Shown here: in pieces, positions 1 to 8,919 of the stretch
Position numbering within the stretch: the stretch's first letter is position 1
How the letters are laid out: the number at the start of each line of letters is the position of its first letter
NCBI RefSeq assembly: GCF_004570845.1
Contig: NZ_SPQZ01000009.1
Coordinates: 1 to 64,000, forward strand
Source: Orlajensenia leifsoniae
GTDB taxonomy: Bacteria > Actinomycetota > Actinomycetes > Actinomycetales > Microbacteriaceae
DNA length: 64,000 nt
Direction of reading: 5' to 3'
Notes under the pieces: model-generated
Database searches by the model: none
The model's input: only the letters and a program-made list of their open reading frames with translations
What the model was told of the DNA's origin: nothing
Position numbers and translations under genes: made by a program

Positions 1-47
1 CTCGGGTGCCGCGAGTACGCTGGAGCGACCCGAGCCTTGGAGTGATC

Positions 48-479
48 ATGCCGTTCCGCACCCGCCTCGCCGTGCCCGCCATCGCGGTCGCCCTCCTGCT
101 GACGCCGGCCCTCGCCGGCTGCGGCGTCGTCGAGTCGGCCGTCGACCAGGCCACCGGAGGGCAGGTGAGCGTGGGCGGCAAGCTGCCGAAGGGCTGGCCC
201 GAGGAGGTTCCCATCGTCGACGGGAAGATCCTGGTGGGTGCCGGCGGACAGGGCGACGGTGGCAGCGGATGGATCGTGACCGTCGACGCTGCGGCGGCGG
301 ATCCCATCGCGGAGGCCACCACGCAGCTCGAGAACGCCGGCTTCAGCGTCGACAGCGACGCCGAGGCCTCGACGGACGACGGCGGCTTCGTCGCCATGAA
401 GAACGAGAACTACAGCGTGCTGGTGGCGGGCACCAAGGATGGCCTGCTCTACACCGTGACGCCCCTGCCGGCTGGCTGA
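48..479 (+). CDS. Small secreted lipoprotein of unknown function
   Basis: The protein has 143 residues when started at the ATG at 48. An in-frame ATG at 6 would add 14 residues in front of an already good signal peptide, so the inner start is preferred. The N-terminus has a basic start (PFRTR), a hydrophobic core and a lipobox ALAGC with the lipidated cysteine at about residue 25. This predicts export and anchoring on the outer face of the membrane. The mature part is small, Gly/Asp rich and has no motif I recognise. It converges on the efeB gene with only 22 nt between stop codons. A role in metal uptake is conceivable from position only. Confidence 0.75.
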   Translation: MPFRTRLAVPAIAVALLLTPALAGCGVVESAVDQATGGQVSVGGKLPKGWPEEVPIVDGKILVGAGGQGDGGSGWIVTVDAAAADPIAEATTQLENAGFSVDSDAEASTDDGGFVAMKNENYSVLVAGTKDGLLYTVTPLPAG

Positions 480-501
480 GCTCGGTCCGCAGCGACCGCC
501 C

Positions 502-1857
502 TCAGGCGAACAGCGGCGCGCCCACGTACGAACCCTCACGGGCCCCGGGCGGGATCGCGAAGATCGCCGAACCGACATGCTTGATGTACTCGTTGAGGGC
601 ATCGGCCGCCAGGCTGCGCTGGATGCCGATGAACTGCTCCGGTGAGCGCTGGTACGACATGAAGAACAGGCCGGCGTCGAGGCGTCCGAGCTCGTCGTTG
701 CCGTCGACGAAGTTGTAGCCGCGGCGCAGCAGGCTGGCGCCCTTGTTGACGGTCGGATGGGCCAGGCGCACGTGAGCGTCGGTGTCGATCGCCGGCGTGC
801 CCGCTCCGGTCTCGGCCTCGAAGTCGGGCTCCGTGAACTCGGTGCCACCCGAGAGCGGCGCGCCCTCGCCCTTGTCGCGTCCGATCACGCGCTCCTGTTC
901 CTCGAGTCTGGTGCGGTCCCAGGTCTCGATGATCATGCGGATCTTGCGGGTGACGAGATAGCTGCCGCCGGCCAGCCAGGCTGGGGAGTCCGTCGATCCC
1001 ACGAAGACCTGGTCGTCGACCAGCTTCGTGTCCTCCGACTTCACGTTCGCCGTGCCGTCCTTGAATCCGAACAGGTTGCGGGGGGTGAGCTGAGACGTCG
1101 ACGTCGAGGAGGTGCGGCCGAAGCCGAGCTGCGACCACCGGATGGAGGCGCGGCCGAAGGCGATGCGGCTGAGGTTGCGGATGGCGTGAACGGCCACCTG
1201 CGGGTCGTCGGCGCAGGCCTGGATGCAGAGGTCGCCCCCGCCGAGCTCCGGCCGGAGCGAATCGCCGGAGAATCGCGGAAGCCTGGTGAGCAGCTCGGGG
1301 CGCTGAGCGGCGATGCCGAAGCGGTCCTCGCCGTCCTCGGTCGAGAACAGCGTCGGGCCGAAGCCGAACGTGATCGTGAGGCCCGCCGCCGGAAGCCCGA
1401 GGGCCTCGCCGGTGTCTGCGGGCGGCGCCAGCGGCGAGCCGCCGACGGCTCCGCCATCCGTCACCTCGAGCCCTTGAGTCATGCGGGCGGCGGCGTAGGT
1501 CCAGTCCTGCAACAGCTCGATGAGGTCGTCGCGGCCGGCTCCTGCAGCCATGTCGTACGAGGCGAAGTGCAGGCGGTCCTGGGCCGGTGTCGTGATGCCG
1601 GCCTGCCTGGTGCCGTAGAAGGGGTAGATCGCATTGCGCTGCGATGAGGCGGATGCGGCAGCTGTTCCGGCCGCGGCCCCTGCTGCTCCGCCGACGACGA
1701 GCCCGGCGGCTCCGGCGCCGACGAGGCCGAAGAGTCCGCGGCGGGAGAGGCCGGACGGGCGGCCACCGGTCGCGTCGGCAGCACTCTCCGCCGGCTCGGC
1801 AGCGCTCGTGTTCTCGGGCGCCGAATCGGGGCCGGCGTCAGGATTCATCCCGCTCAT
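502..1857 (-). CDS. efeB: Iron-uptake Dyp-type heme peroxidase EfeB
   Basis: 451 residues, the usual size for a Tat-exported EfeB/DyP peroxidase. The N-terminus carries a twin-arginine signal (SRRGLFGLVG, RR at residues 39-40) followed by an Ala/Gly-rich hydrophobic stretch. The family signature GFKDGTANV contains the GxxDG motif whose Asp acts at the distal heme face. EfeB family members bind heme outside the membrane and are proposed to help oxidise or release iron for uptake by EfeU and EfeO. It is the last gene of a leftward efeU-efeO-efeB operon, 83 nt after efeO. The 38-residue, Asp/Glu/Ala-rich leader before RR is long, so a later start (ATG at 1848) is possible. Confidence 0.93.
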   Translation of the reverse strand: MSGMNPDAGPDSAPENTSAAEPAESAADATGGRPSGLSRRGLFGLVGAGAAGLVVGGAAGAAAGTAAASASSQRNAIYPFYGTRQAGITTPAQDRLHFASYDMAAGAGRDDLIELLQDWTYAAARMTQGLEVTDGGAVGGSPLAPPADTGEALGLPAAGLTITFGFGPTLFSTEDGEDRFGIAAQRPELLTRLPRFSGDSLRPELGGGDLCIQACADDPQVAVHAIRNLSRIAFGRASIRWSQLGFGRTSSTSTSQLTPRNLFGFKDGTANVKSEDTKLVDDQVFVGSTDSPAWLAGGSYLVTRKIRMIIETWDRTRLEEQERVIGRDKGEGAPLSGGTEFTEPDFEAETGAGTPAIDTDAHVRLAHPTVNKGASLLRRGYNFVDGNDELGRLDAGLFFMSYQRSPEQFIGIQRSLAADALNEYIKHVGSAIFAIPPGAREGSYVGAPLFA

Positions 1858-1940
1858 GGTACTTCCTGTTGCCGTGGAAAAGCCTGACGGGCCGGACTGC
1901 GGATGCTCTCCGCGGACCGGCCCGCTTCAGGGTGGTCGGG

Positions 1941-3146
1941 TTACGCGCCGAGCACCAGCGCCGTGAGCTGCGAGAGCGGCTCGGAGAGGGCGTTCACCTG
2001 GTCGGAGAGCTCCTTGCGCTGCGCATCCGTCACCGTCGTGTAGTCGACGAAGCCGTCGTCGATGCTGCCGTACTGCGCGAGCAGCGCATCGAGGGCGTCG
2101 AACTCGCTCTGGATGTCGTCGACGAGCTTCTCGCCGTCGTCGCCCTTGCTGCGGGCGATGGCCTCGACGTTGCCGAAGGCCACCTCGGCGCCCTGCACGT
2201 TGGCCTGGAAGTCCGTGAGGTCGGTTCCCGACCACCAGTCCTCCTCGCCGCTGATCTTGCCGCTGGCGACCTCGTCGAGCAGGCCGATCGAGCCGTTGCT
2301 GATGTCGGCGACGCTCACCGTGAAGTCGTCGGCGTTCACGAGGTCGTGCAGCTGCTGCGTGTCGGTGACGAGCCCGGCCGCGAATGCTGTGCGCTCGGCC
2401 GTCGTCGACGGTGCCCAGTCGAGGAAGGCGCTGGTGCCGTCGGAGTTGAGGTCGCCCTGCGCCGGCGGCCAGAGGTCCTTCTCGATGCGGTGGAAGCCGG
2501 TCCAGTCGAGGCCCTCGGCCACGGCGTCGACCTCGCGGTAGTCGATCTTCGGGTCGAGATCGCCGAACGCCTCCGCGGTGGGCTCGATGCGCTCGTAGAA
2601 GGCGCGGGTCTGGGCGAACAGCCCACGCGCCGTCTCGTCGTCGCCCGAGGCGTACGCCGTCGTGAAGGCGGCGACGGCGGGGATGAGCTCGCCGACCTGC
2701 GAGCGGATGTAGGCGATGTAGTTGGTCACGGCGGCGTCGTTGAGCTCTGCTGCATCAGCGTCGACGGCGGTCGCGTCACCGGTGACGGTGAACTCGGCCA
2801 GGCCAATGGGGGAGCCGATGAGTTGGAACTTGCACGCGGTGTAGTAGGTGCCCGGCTCGAGCTGGGCGACATAGGAGACCGTCTGGCCCGGCGTCACGTT
2901 CTCCTTCTCGCCGACGATGCGCAGCTTGTCCTCGGCGAGGATCTCGAACTCGTTCACATCGGTGCCGGTGTTGCTGAGCTCGAACGTGACGGCTCCGGAT
3001 GCCGTCGTGTCCGTCGCGACATCGCAGGCGTCGTCGGTGATGGCGACGGCGACCGCGGAGCCCCCTGCGTTGTTGGGCACGCAGCCCGTGAGGGTGAGGG
3101 CGATCAGCCCAGCGCCGGCCAGGCCGACGGACAGAGTTCTCTTCAT
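1941..3146 (-). CDS. efeO: Iron-uptake lipoprotein EfeO (cupredoxin plus M75 domains)
   Basis: 401 residues. The signal peptide ends in a lipobox LTGC with Cys at residue 22, so this is a membrane-tethered lipoprotein. The first part (about 30-130) looks cupredoxin-like, beta-rich, with the segment TYYTACKFQ. The second part (about 140-400) is the peptidase-M75/imelysin-like iron-binding domain and contains GFHRIEKDLW, which fits the HxxE metal motif of the family. EfeO is thought to capture iron outside the membrane and pass it to the EfeU permease. A good Shine-Dalgarno (AGGAGA) sits just before the ATG. It lies between efeU (39 nt gap) and efeB in one operon. Confidence 0.93.
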   Translation of the reverse strand: MKRTLSVGLAGAGLIALTLTGCVPNNAGGSAVAVAITDDACDVATDTTASGAVTFELSNTGTDVNEFEILAEDKLRIVGEKENVTPGQTVSYVAQLEPGTYYTACKFQLIGSPIGLAEFTVTGDATAVDADAAELNDAAVTNYIAYIRSQVGELIPAVAAFTTAYASGDDETARGLFAQTRAFYERIEPTAEAFGDLDPKIDYREVDAVAEGLDWTGFHRIEKDLWPPAQGDLNSDGTSAFLDWAPSTTAERTAFAAGLVTDTQQLHDLVNADDFTVSVADISNGSIGLLDEVASGKISGEEDWWSGTDLTDFQANVQGAEVAFGNVEAIARSKGDDGEKLVDDIQSEFDALDALLAQYGSIDDGFVDYTTVTDAQRKELSDQVNALSEPLSQLTALVLGA

Positions 3147-3186
3147 GGATGGTCTCCTGTGATGGACGTGCTGCTGTGGAAAGGGA

Positions 3187-4083
3187 TCAGGCCGAGCGAG
3201 GTGCGGCGCCGCTGTCGGCGAGGGCGGCCTCCGGAGTGCGGAGGGCCGTCGGTGCCGAGGGTGCCGGGGCTGCCGGTGCCGTGCGGGTGAAGACCTGCCG
3301 CAGGAAGAGTGCGGTGACGACCGTGGCGTACCCGACCCAGCCGATGACCTGGGCCCAGGTGGGCTCGGGCGTGAAATTGAACACGCCGCCGAGGAGGGTG
3401 CCGTACCAGCTCGAGGGCGGGATGGCGCCGGCCAGGCTGTACGCGGGCTGCCCCCACCCGGGGATGACGCCCGCCTCCTGCAGATCGCCGATGCCGTAGG
3501 CGAAGACGCCGGCGGCGACGAGGATGAGGAACAGGCCGGTCCAGGTGAAGAAGCGCGACAGGTTGATGCGGATGAGTCCGCGGTAGATCAGGTACGAGAT
3601 GGCCACGGCCGTGATGATGCCGAGCACGGCCCCGATCGTGGCGATTCCGGCGTCGCCGCTAGAGTTCACGGTCGCCCACACGAACAGGGCGGTCTCGATG
3701 CCCTCGCGGCCGACGCTGAGGAAGCCGAGGACGACGATGCCGGATGCCGCGCCGGTGAGGGCGACGTCGAGCTTGGACTGCAGGTCGTGCTTCAGGCCGC
3801 GGGCGTGGTTGCCCATCCAGAAGATCATCCAGGTGACGAGGGCGACCGCGAGGATCGACAGTGTGCCGCCGAGGATCTCCTGGGCCTGGAAGCTGAGTCC
3901 GTACGGGCCCCACGTGAGGATGGCGCCGACGCCGAGCGACAGCACGATGGCGAAGCCGATCCCGAACCAGAGCCTCGGGAGCACGTCGCGACGGCCGAGC
4001 TTAGAGAGGTACGCCACGAGGATGCCGACGATGAGTCCGGCTTCGAGGCCTTCACGCAGGCCGATGAGAAAGTTTGCGAGCAC
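3187..4083 (-). CDS. efeU: Iron permease EfeU (FTR1 family)
   Basis: 298 residues starting with GTG. About seven hydrophobic helices are visible. The two iron-binding REGxE motifs of the FTR1/Fth1/EfeU family are both present: REGLEAG near residue 10 in the first helix and GREGIETALF in the middle of the protein. The family moves iron across the cytoplasmic membrane. The C-terminal tail is Ala/Pro rich and cytoplasmic or disordered. It is the first gene of the efeUOB operon, and a DtxR/IdeR-like operator lies 34 nt upstream of its start, so iron-dependent repression is likely. Confidence 0.93.
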   Translation of the reverse strand: MLANFLIGLREGLEAGLIVGILVAYLSKLGRRDVLPRLWFGIGFAIVLSLGVGAILTWGPYGLSFQAQEILGGTLSILAVALVTWMIFWMGNHARGLKHDLQSKLDVALTGAASGIVVLGFLSVGREGIETALFVWATVNSSGDAGIATIGAVLGIITAVAISYLIYRGLIRINLSRFFTWTGLFLILVAAGVFAYGIGDLQEAGVIPGWGQPAYSLAGAIPPSSWYGTLLGGVFNFTPEPTWAQVIGWVGYATVVTALFLRQVFTRTAPAAPAPSAPTALRTPEAALADSGAAPRSA

Positions 4084-4117
4084 GCTGATTCCGAGGGGAG
4101 CAGGAGAGAGGGGGAGC

Positions 4118-4136
4118 GATGGTAAGGCTTACCTAA
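4118..4136 (-). promoter_or_regulatory. DtxR/IdeR-type iron box upstream of efeU
   Basis: Read on the minus strand the 19-mer is TTAGGTAAGCCTTACCATC. Against the known DtxR/IdeR consensus TTAGGTTAGCCTAACCTAA it matches 14 of 19 positions, and its core GGTAAGCCTTACC is a perfect inverted repeat. Its place just before an iron-uptake operon supports repression by an Fe(II)-bound DtxR-family regulator. Confidence 0.8.
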
Positions 4137-4252
4137 CCGGCTTCGACTCTAACCCGCGCTCCCGATGGTGTCCAGCCCGAGTGCTGTCCACCCGGCCTAG
4201 AATCCATCCTGGGTGCACGCCCACGATGAACTTCCAGGGGAACGGGGCAGCG

Positions 4253-5212
4253 ATGGCGAATCGAGCGGATCGAGCCGTGTTCGTCTTCCCCGACGCCCGC
4301 TCCGCCGTCGCCGTCGCGGGCGGGACCATGGCCCGGGTGGTCGAGGAGGGCGGCACGTCCACGCTCATCACGGCCCTGCCTCTCTCGGCGGGCGAACTCG
4401 ACGCTCTCGCCCGCCTCACCGGGGGCGACCACGTCGTCGCGACGGGTCCGAGCGACGTCGTCGACGTGGCGGAGAGCCGTGCCGCGACGGTGCTGATCGC
4501 GCCCGGGGTCGCGACGCCGGCCGCCTCCGCCGTGGCGCGCGCGGCCGGAGACGCCGCGCTGCTCCTCGGGGTTCCCCTGTACCGGGTGACGGATGCCGCT
4601 GCCCCCGACGGCCCGGTCCCCGATGACAGCCCACCCGCCCGCCGCATCGACGTCGGACTGCAGCGCGACGCCAAGCTCGACGCCCTGGCCGTGCTGGGTG
4701 GCGCGACGGCAGCCACCACCGCGGCCGCCGGCGCCCCCACCGAGAGCTTCGAGAGGGTCGAGGAGCGCACGTCGGGGCCGAGCGCTGCGCCAGGGCGAGC
4801 GGCATCCGTCACCGAGACCAGCACCCTCGGCAACCGTCTTGGCACGGCCGCTCTCGCCCTCGTCATCGGCGTCGTGTTCGGAGCCATCGGAACCGTCGCC
4901 CACACGACGTCGGTCTCCATCGCAGGCATCGACATCCCCATCGGGTTGATCCTCTCCGTCATCGCGGTGGTCTCGCTGCTCGTGGGTCTGCGGCTCGTGA
5001 TCCACGACAAGCTCGTGGTCGGTGCCTGCGCCGTCGGGGTCATCGGCATCGTGGCCCTGTTCACGCTTCCGAGCACCGGCGGTTCCGTCCTCATCCCGCA
5101 GGGGATCGCGAGCGTCATCTGGACCGTGACACCGGCGTTCACCGCGGCGCTGGTGCTGGCCTGGCCGTCGCTGCCACCGCGCGCCGAGCGTCAGCATCGC
5201 GCGACAGCGTGA
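4253..5212 (+). CDS. Unrecognised protein with four C-terminal membrane helices
   Basis: 319 residues from the ATG at 4253, which follows a purine-rich ribosome site (AGGGG...GGGG). The N-terminal half (about 1-150) is a soluble Ala/Val-rich domain. It is followed by a low-complexity linker (Thr/Ala/Gly) and then four hydrophobic helices between about residues 200 and 310. The C-terminal helical part resembles small actinobacterial membrane proteins (DUF6113-like) that I recall next to fdxA and dapC, but this is from memory. No catalytic motif is seen. It sits 91 nt before fdxA on the same strand. Confidence 0.6.
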   Translation: MANRADRAVFVFPDARSAVAVAGGTMARVVEEGGTSTLITALPLSAGELDALARLTGGDHVVATGPSDVVDVAESRAATVLIAPGVATPAASAVARAAGDAALLLGVPLYRVTDAAAPDGPVPDDSPPARRIDVGLQRDAKLDALAVLGGATAATTAAAGAPTESFERVEERTSGPSAAPGRAASVTETSTLGNRLGTAALALVIGVVFGAIGTVAHTTSVSIAGIDIPIGLILSVIAVVSLLVGLRLVIHDKLVVGACAVGVIGIVALFTLPSTGGSVLIPQGIASVIWTVTPAFTAALVLAWPSLPPRAERQHRATA

Positions 5213-5303
5213 CGCGCCGCCTCGCGCGGGACGCCGGCCCTGCCGCGACTCCCGTTCGGGTTGCGTAGACTTGCCAGTACGCCGTTGAAGGGACTCCTGC
5301 ACC

Positions 5304-5624
5304 GTGACCTATGTGATCGCTCTTCCCTGCGTGGACGTCAAAGACCGCGCCTGCATCGACGAATGCCCCGTCGACTGCATCTACGAGGGCGAACGCTCGC
5401 TGTACATCCACCCCGATGAGTGCGTGGACTGCGGAGCCTGCGAGCCGGTCTGCCCCGTCGAGGCGATCTACTACGAGGACGACCTGCCCGAGCAGTGGGC
5501 TGACTACTACAAGGCCAACGTCGAGTTCTTCGACGACATCGGATCCCCCGGTGGAGCGGCCAAGATCGGCGTGATCCCGAAGGACCACCCGGTCATCATG
5601 GCGCTGCCGCCCCAGGCCCACTAG
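5304..5624 (+). CDS. fdxA: Seven-iron ferredoxin (3Fe-4S/4Fe-4S)
   Basis: 106 residues, the normal length for actinobacterial FdxA/FdxC. Cysteines at 9, 17 and 50 fit the [3Fe-4S] cluster, and those at 21, 40, 43 and 46 fit the [4Fe-4S] cluster (motifs [25 protein letters not shown]). C25 is the extra conserved Cys often seen here. The C-terminal extension after residue 60 is typical of the family. It serves as a soluble electron carrier. Start is GTG at 5304. The next gene, dapC, begins 13 nt downstream, so they are probably co-transcribed, a gene pair widely conserved in actinobacteria. Confidence 0.95.
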   Translation: MTYVIALPCVDVKDRACIDECPVDCIYEGERSLYIHPDECVDCGACEPVCPVEAIYYEDDLPEQWADYYKANVEFFDDIGSPGGAAKIGVIPKDHPVIMALPPQAH

Positions 5625-5637
5625 AGCCGGCGTCCGC

Positions 5638-6741
5638 GTGCTGAAGCCGCTGCCCGACTACCCCTGGGAGTCCATGGCGCCGTTCGCCGAACGCGCTCGT
5701 CGTCATGCCGACGGGATCGTCGACCTGTCGATCGGATCACCGGTCGATCCGACGCCCGCCGTCATCCGCGATGCCCTCTCCGCGGCGACGGATGCCCACG
5801 CCTACCCGCTCACGGTCGGCACCCCGGTGCTGCGTCAGGCCATCGTCGACTGGTTCGAGCGTCGCCGTGGGGTCACCGGACTGACCGAACGCAATGTCCT
5901 GCCGACGATCGGTTCGAAAGAGCTCGTCGCGCTGCTGCCGTTCATGCTCGGGGTCTCCGAGGGCGATGTGGTGGTGCACCCGCGGGCCGCTTACCCGACC
6001 TACGCCATCGGCGCCGCGCTGGCGGGGGCCGAGGCTCTCGCCTCCGACGACCCGGCCGAGTGGCCGGAGGGCACGAAGCTCATCTGGCTCAACTCCCCGG
6101 GCAACCCCGACGGCCGTGTGCTCACCGTCGACGCCCTGCAGGTCGCCGTCGCCCGGGCGCGTGAGCTCGGCGCCGTGATCGTGAGCGACGAGTGCTACGC
6201 CGAGCTCGGTTGGGACGCCCCGTGGAGCGAGGAGCGCATCTCGAGCATCCTCGACCCCCGGGTGATCGGGCAGAACCGCCGCGGAACCCTCGCCATCTAC
6301 TCGCTCAGCAAACAGTCCAACATGGCCGGCTATCGAGCTGCCTTCGTGGCAGGATGCGGCGACATCGTCGCCCAGCTCACCACCGTGCGCAAGCACGCGG
6401 GCCTCATGGTGCCGGCACCCCTTCAGGAGGCGATGGTGGCCGCCCTCGGAGACGACGAGCACGTCGACCACCAGCGCGAGCTCTATCGGGCCCGTCGGGC
6501 CGTGCTGCTGCCGGCGGTGCAGGCCGCGGGCTTCCGCGTCGACGCCAGCGAGGCCGGCCTCTACCTCTGGGCGACCGAGGGCCGCGATGCGTGGGAGAGC
6601 ATCGACAGGCTCGCCGACCTCGGCATCCTGGCCGGTCCGGGACACTTCTACGGCGACATCTACCCCGAGCACGTGCGCTTCTCGCTCACGGCGACGGATG
6701 AGCGCATCGCGGCTGCGGCCCGGCGCCTCTCTGCTCGCTGA
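5638..6741 (+). CDS. dapC: N-succinyldiaminopimelate aminotransferase DapC
   Basis: 367 residues, a fold-type I PLP aminotransferase. The Schiff-base lysine is K225 in SLSKQSNMAGYR, and the N-terminus KPLPDYPWESMAPF is typical of actinobacterial DapC. It converts N-succinyl-2-amino-6-ketopimelate to N-succinyl-LL-diaminopimelate using glutamate, in the lysine and meso-DAP (peptidoglycan) pathway. The pathway partners dapD and dapE lie 7-9 kb further on in this window. The start is GTG, 13 nt after fdxA. It ends in a Ser-Ala-Arg-stop whose context (CGCTGAGGG) resembles the start of the hairpin repeat seen elsewhere. Confidence 0.92.
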   Translation: MLKPLPDYPWESMAPFAERARRHADGIVDLSIGSPVDPTPAVIRDALSAATDAHAYPLTVGTPVLRQAIVDWFERRRGVTGLTERNVLPTIGSKELVALLPFMLGVSEGDVVVHPRAAYPTYAIGAALAGAEALASDDPAEWPEGTKLIWLNSPGNPDGRVLTVDALQVAVARARELGAVIVSDECYAELGWDAPWSEERISSILDPRVIGQNRRGTLAIYSLSKQSNMAGYRAAFVAGCGDIVAQLTTVRKHAGLMVPAPLQEAMVAALGDDEHVDHQRELYRARRAVLLPAVQAAGFRVDASEAGLYLWATEGRDAWESIDRLADLGILAGPGHFYGDIYPEHVRFSLTATDERIAAAARRLSAR

Positions 6742-6899
6742 GGGCCCGACCTGTCGCATCCGTCAACGGATGCCGCCCCGCTTTGGCCGATGCGACAGTA
6801 TGCCGCCGTGCCGATTAGGCTGTATGCGGGGTTCTCACGGGTGCTTCACAGAGCACTGCCGTGTTCCCCGCCATGATCTTCAAGCGCTCAGGAGGCGAT

Positions 6900-8201
6900 G
6901 TGGGCAACGAGGCACTGGACGGCCAGTCACAGAAGGCTGTACTCAGCTACCCGGGCGGTCAGGCCGAGTTCCCGATCCTGCCGAGTGCAGACGGGGCATC
7001 GAGCATCGACTTCTCGACGCTGACGAAGCAGACCGGCCTGACGAGCCTCGACTACGGGTTCGTGAACACGGCTGCCACGAAGTCGGCGATCACCTACATC
7101 GACGGTGACGCCGGCATCCTCCGCTACCGCGGTTACCCGATCGAGCAGGTCGCGAAGAACGCCACCTTCCTCGAGACGGCCTGGCTCCTCATCTACGGAG
7201 AGCTGCCGACGGCGAGCGAGCTGAGCGACTTCGACAACCGCATCCGTCGCCACACGCTCCTGCACGAGGACCTGAAGAAGTTCTTCGGCGCGCTCCCGCA
7301 CGACGCTCACCCGATGTCGGTGCTGTCGAGCGGCGTCTCGGCGCTGTCGACCTACTACCAGGACTCGCTGAACCCGAAGAACCCCGAGCACGTCGAGCTC
7401 GCCACGGTGCGCCTGCTTGCGAAGCTCCCGGTGATGGCGGCGTACGCCCACAAGAAGTCGATCGGCCAGGCCTTCCTGTACCCCGACAACTCGCTGAGCT
7501 TCGTCGACAACTTCCTCAAGCTCAACTTCGGCAACCTCGCCGAGATCTACGAGGTGAACCCCGTGGTCTCGCAGGCCCTCGAGCGGCTGCTCATCCTGCA
7601 CGAGGACCACGAGCAGAACGCCTCGACGTCGACGGTGCGCCTGGTCGGCTCGACCGAGGCCAACCTGTTCGCCTCGGTGTCCGCAGGCATCAACGCCCTC
7701 TTCGGCCCCCTGCACGGAGGCGCCAACGAGGCGGTCCTCACGATGCTGGCCGAGATCCGCGACTCCGGCGAGGGAGTGGCACGGTACGTGGAGCGGGTGA
7801 AGAACAAGGAGGCCGGAGTGCGCCTCATGGGCTTCGGCCACCGCGTGTACAAGAACTACGACCCGCGCGCCAAGCTCGTCAAGGAGAGCGCGGATGCCGT
7901 GCTCGAAGCTCTCGGAGTGCAGGACCCGCTGCTCGACATCGCCAAGGAGCTCGAGCAGATCGCGCTCGAGGACGACTACTTCAAGGAGCGGAAGCTCTAC
8001 CCCAACGTCGACTTCTACACCGGCGTCATCTACAAGGCGATGGGCTTCCCGACGCGGATGTTCACGGTGCTGTTCGCCATCGGTCGCCTTCCCGGCTGGA
8101 TCGGCCACTGGCGCGAGATGAACGAGGACCCGCAGACCAAGATCGGCCGCCCGCAGCAGCTCTACACGGGTTCGGTCGAGCGCGACTGGCCCGTCCGCTG
8201 A
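6900..8201 (+). CDS. gltA: Citrate synthase
   Basis: 433 residues from GTG 6900, which is preceded by AGGAGG at 6890-6895. An in-frame ATG at 6861 would add 13 residues without a comparable ribosome site. The catalytic triad of type II citrate synthase is present: H272 (LHGGANEA), H314 (GFGHRVYK) and D371 (PNVDFYTG). These correspond by spacing to E. coli H264, H305 and D362. It condenses acetyl-CoA and oxaloacetate at the entry of the TCA cycle, in the cytoplasm. It has its own upstream region of about 160 nt after dapC. Confidence 0.96.
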   Translation: MGNEALDGQSQKAVLSYPGGQAEFPILPSADGASSIDFSTLTKQTGLTSLDYGFVNTAATKSAITYIDGDAGILRYRGYPIEQVAKNATFLETAWLLIYGELPTASELSDFDNRIRRHTLLHEDLKKFFGALPHDAHPMSVLSSGVSALSTYYQDSLNPKNPEHVELATVRLLAKLPVMAAYAHKKSIGQAFLYPDNSLSFVDNFLKLNFGNLAEIYEVNPVVSQALERLLILHEDHEQNASTSTVRLVGSTEANLFASVSAGINALFGPLHGGANEAVLTMLAEIRDSGEGVARYVERVKNKEAGVRLMGFGHRVYKNYDPRAKLVKESADAVLEALGVQDPLLDIAKELEQIALEDDYFKERKLYPNVDFYTGVIYKAMGFPTRMFTVLFAIGRLPGWIGHWREMNEDPQTKIGRPQQLYTGSVERDWPVR

Positions 8202-8232
8202 TCCACTCGCCAGGCCAGGAGACGAGAACACC

Positions 8233-8859
8233 ATGCCCCAGCTGATCACCGAGGACGACCTCCAGAAGCTCGACGAGAGCTACGAGGAGATCGTGGACCT
8301 TCCCGACGACCTCGCCGAGGCCGGCGACGAGATCCCGCTCTCTCCCGACGAGCACCGCGAGATGGCCGACGTCATCGAGGCGTGGGCCACGGACACCGCC
8401 GCCTACACTCTCGGCGGCGAGCTCACTGCTCCGCTGCTGCTGCTCATCGCGGCCGAGCACCGGCACGCAGCCGGCGACACCGAGCACGCGCACAGGCTGG
8501 CCGGCCAGGCACGCGACCACGCCGATGCCGAGCCCTTCGAGGCGCACCCGACCTTCATCGAGTTCGCCCTCGTGGCCGGCGACGGCGAGACGGCTGCGGC
8601 CCTCGCGGCCGAGGTGCTCGATGCCCGCCCCGTCGATCTGGCCTTCTACACGATGATCGGCGAGTCCTACGAGGACAACGGCGACGAGATCACCGCCGAG
8701 CGCTGGTACACCCTCGGCCTCGAGATGATGGCGAGCACCGAGAACACCGACGACCCGGAGTACCTGGGGCTTCTCATCAGCCGCTCCATGCTGCGTCGCG
8801 ACCTCGGTCTGCCGCTCGACGACTTCGACCAGCAGCTCGAGCGGTTCACCGAGGACTGA
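8233..8859 (+). CDS. Acidic helical-repeat protein of unknown function
   Basis: 208 residues, strongly acidic, built of pairs of Ala/Leu-rich amphipathic helices reminiscent of TPR repeats (for example AAEHRHAAGDTEHAHRLA and AERWYTLGLEMMA). No signal peptide or membrane segment and no catalytic motif. It follows gltA by 31 nt with a ribosome site (AGGAGA) before ATG, so it may share the gltA transcript. A scaffold or adaptor role is possible but not shown. Confidence 0.7.
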   Translation: MPQLITEDDLQKLDESYEEIVDLPDDLAEAGDEIPLSPDEHREMADVIEAWATDTAAYTLGGELTAPLLLLIAAEHRHAAGDTEHAHRLAGQARDHADAEPFEAHPTFIEFALVAGDGETAAALAAEVLDARPVDLAFYTMIGESYEDNGDEITAERWYTLGLEMMASTENTDDPEYLGLLISRSMLRRDLGLPLDDFDQQLERFTED

Positions 8860-8919
8860 GCTCCCCTCCTACGAGGTCGGCCCCCTGGGCACGGCCGGTT
8901 CTCGGGCGACTCCTCCGGC

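Noticed and set aside
3599..4252. N-terminal extension of the membrane protein gene back to 3599
   Set aside because: It lies antisense to efeU and crosses the iron box; the ATG at 4253 with its ribosome site is the sensible start.
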